Source: Closterium sp. NIES-65 (Eukaryota > Streptophyta > Zygnematophyceae > Desmidiales > Closteriaceae). From it: DNA of 64,000 bases. The position numbers were made by a program, and so were the translations under genes. Positions within the stretch are counted from its first letter, which is position 1. Every line of letters begins with the position of its first letter. The notes below the pieces were generated by a model that was not told the DNA's origin, searched no databases, and worked only from the letters and a program-made list of their open reading frames with translations. Positions 63,207 to 64,000 of this stretch are shown here, one piece after another. The stretch spans positions 248,001 through 312,000 of the forward strand of contig CANXME010002185.1 in the NCBI GenBank assembly GCA_948144175.1, read 5' to 3'.

Positions 63207-64000
63207 GATCACCTTTGACTTGGCAGGTCGACGCCTAACGACTGAGTCTACTCGGCACCGATGAATGAGTTCAGTGAAGGTCGGGTGTGACTACGTGTGA
63301 CTATGTGCAACTGCGCAGGAGTTCGCATGAAGAAGCGAGAGTCCGTGGGAGTCGTTGGTGCTTCCTTGAGAGTCGCACCACTCCTTGCTGTGTTGGTGGA
63401 GTGGTGTGCACGGAAGCGAGAAGTCGATGCTGAGTTGGGTTGGGAAATTGGCGAGGCGCGTTCGCTCACCCACACACCACTTTCGTGGGGTTGGGTTACT
63501 CGCAGCGCCCACGCAACCTCTTGTGAAACCCTCGCCTACCTATATATGTTTGTGTTGCTTGTGTGTTTGATATAATTTTATATGTTCCTAGTGAAGTCCA
63601 AAATGCTACTTCAATTCTCACCAAGTCCTTAGAGGCAAATGCTACCGAAACTCTACCAAGTTGCTGGCGCAACATCATTCCCATAGCAGAAACTCTCTCG
63701 TTATCGCTACGCTCTCTAATAGATTCCTTCATGGTGCGGTGAGCGTGGAACGAACACGCATAGATTTCCGTCGTCGTTGATATTCGCGTTCGTATACTCG
63801 CCTTGGCATGCGGCGTTAGTGAAGGGCGCTTATTAATCTAAGTTGAACCTCTCTTGATTTCCCTCCAGTTATGTTCTCGGACCCAAGGATAGGGCGTTTG
63901 GTAATTTATAACCACTCGTCTGAGGACCCTTGTGAGGTGACCCCGAGACGAGGGATTTAAGGAAGGGGCACTTTATTTTAATTTGTGGTACCTTATAGAG
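63207..64000. other. Right flank without recognisable gene
   Basis: No domain, RNA gene or LTR identified. There is a T/A-rich stretch at 63545-63590 and an inverted pair, CTCGTCTGAGG and CCGAGACGAGG, near 63917-63952 that could be part of another element. Confidence 0.4.

Noticed and set aside
63496..63732. Small open frames in the right flank (also 63297-63575)
   Set aside because: No recognisable domain, start context or splice evidence.

Overview
This is a eukaryotic nuclear window, from a green-plant lineage and probably a streptophyte alga. That placement is inference: it rests on a plant-type SRC2-like C2-domain gene with GT-AG introns, a chromodomain Ty3/gypsy element, GC-rich Ty1/copia elements and a hAT transposon. 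I recognised no rRNA, tRNA gene, CRISPR array or bacterial-style operon. Everything was read by eye; LTR differences are hand counts.

Region 1 (1-6674) holds one host gene on the + strand. I assembled a six-exon model, 1149-5780, encoding a 616-residue protein with an N-terminal C2 domain (residues 1-123) and a long Ala/Pro/Gly/Tyr-rich tail. Four of its exons (2 to 5) are accompanied by degenerate partial copies in the neighbouring introns, and the 3' end is repeated three times. Two perfect palindromes sit exactly at the joints of two of these duplications.

Region 2 (6675-63176) is one stack of nested transposons, at least four levels deep, reconstructed from LTR pairs, 5-bp target-site duplications (TSDs) and sequences that continue on the far side of each insert. 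The outermost host is a degraded copia element, G (- strand). A hAT transposon (6777-24293) split G's 3' LTR; the two LTR pieces add up to 130 bp, the family size. The hAT itself contains copia A (6800-12891, -, apparently intact, LTRs identical) and copia B (14127-21487, +), which landed in a hAT exon. Further on, G is split by copia C (24712-57154, -). C was in turn hit by a 220-bp TRIM/SINE-like insert X (27176-27395), by the Ty3/gypsy chromovirus D (27938-39439, +), by copia E (41665-49002, -) and by copia F (49325-56628, +). D carries copia H (29205-34686, +).

There are two copia families. Family 1 (A, C) has LTRs of about 440 bp, a classical CCHC knuckle and an unusual protease motif (DSCC). 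Family 2 (B, E, F, G, H) has LTRs of only 125-131 bp, a 0.6-1 kb GC-rich minisatellite leader, a Gly-rich Gag with an atypical Cys/His motif, and a repetitive linker between integrase and reverse transcriptase. LTR divergence by eye follows the nesting: A, B and E none; H 2/131; F 3/125; D about 2 percent; C about 3-4 percent; G very diverged. Most copies are inactivated by nonsense changes, mainly CAG to TAG, which suggests decay of methylated cytosines in CHG sites.

Region 3 (63177-64000) is flanking DNA with one strong hairpin and no gene I can support.
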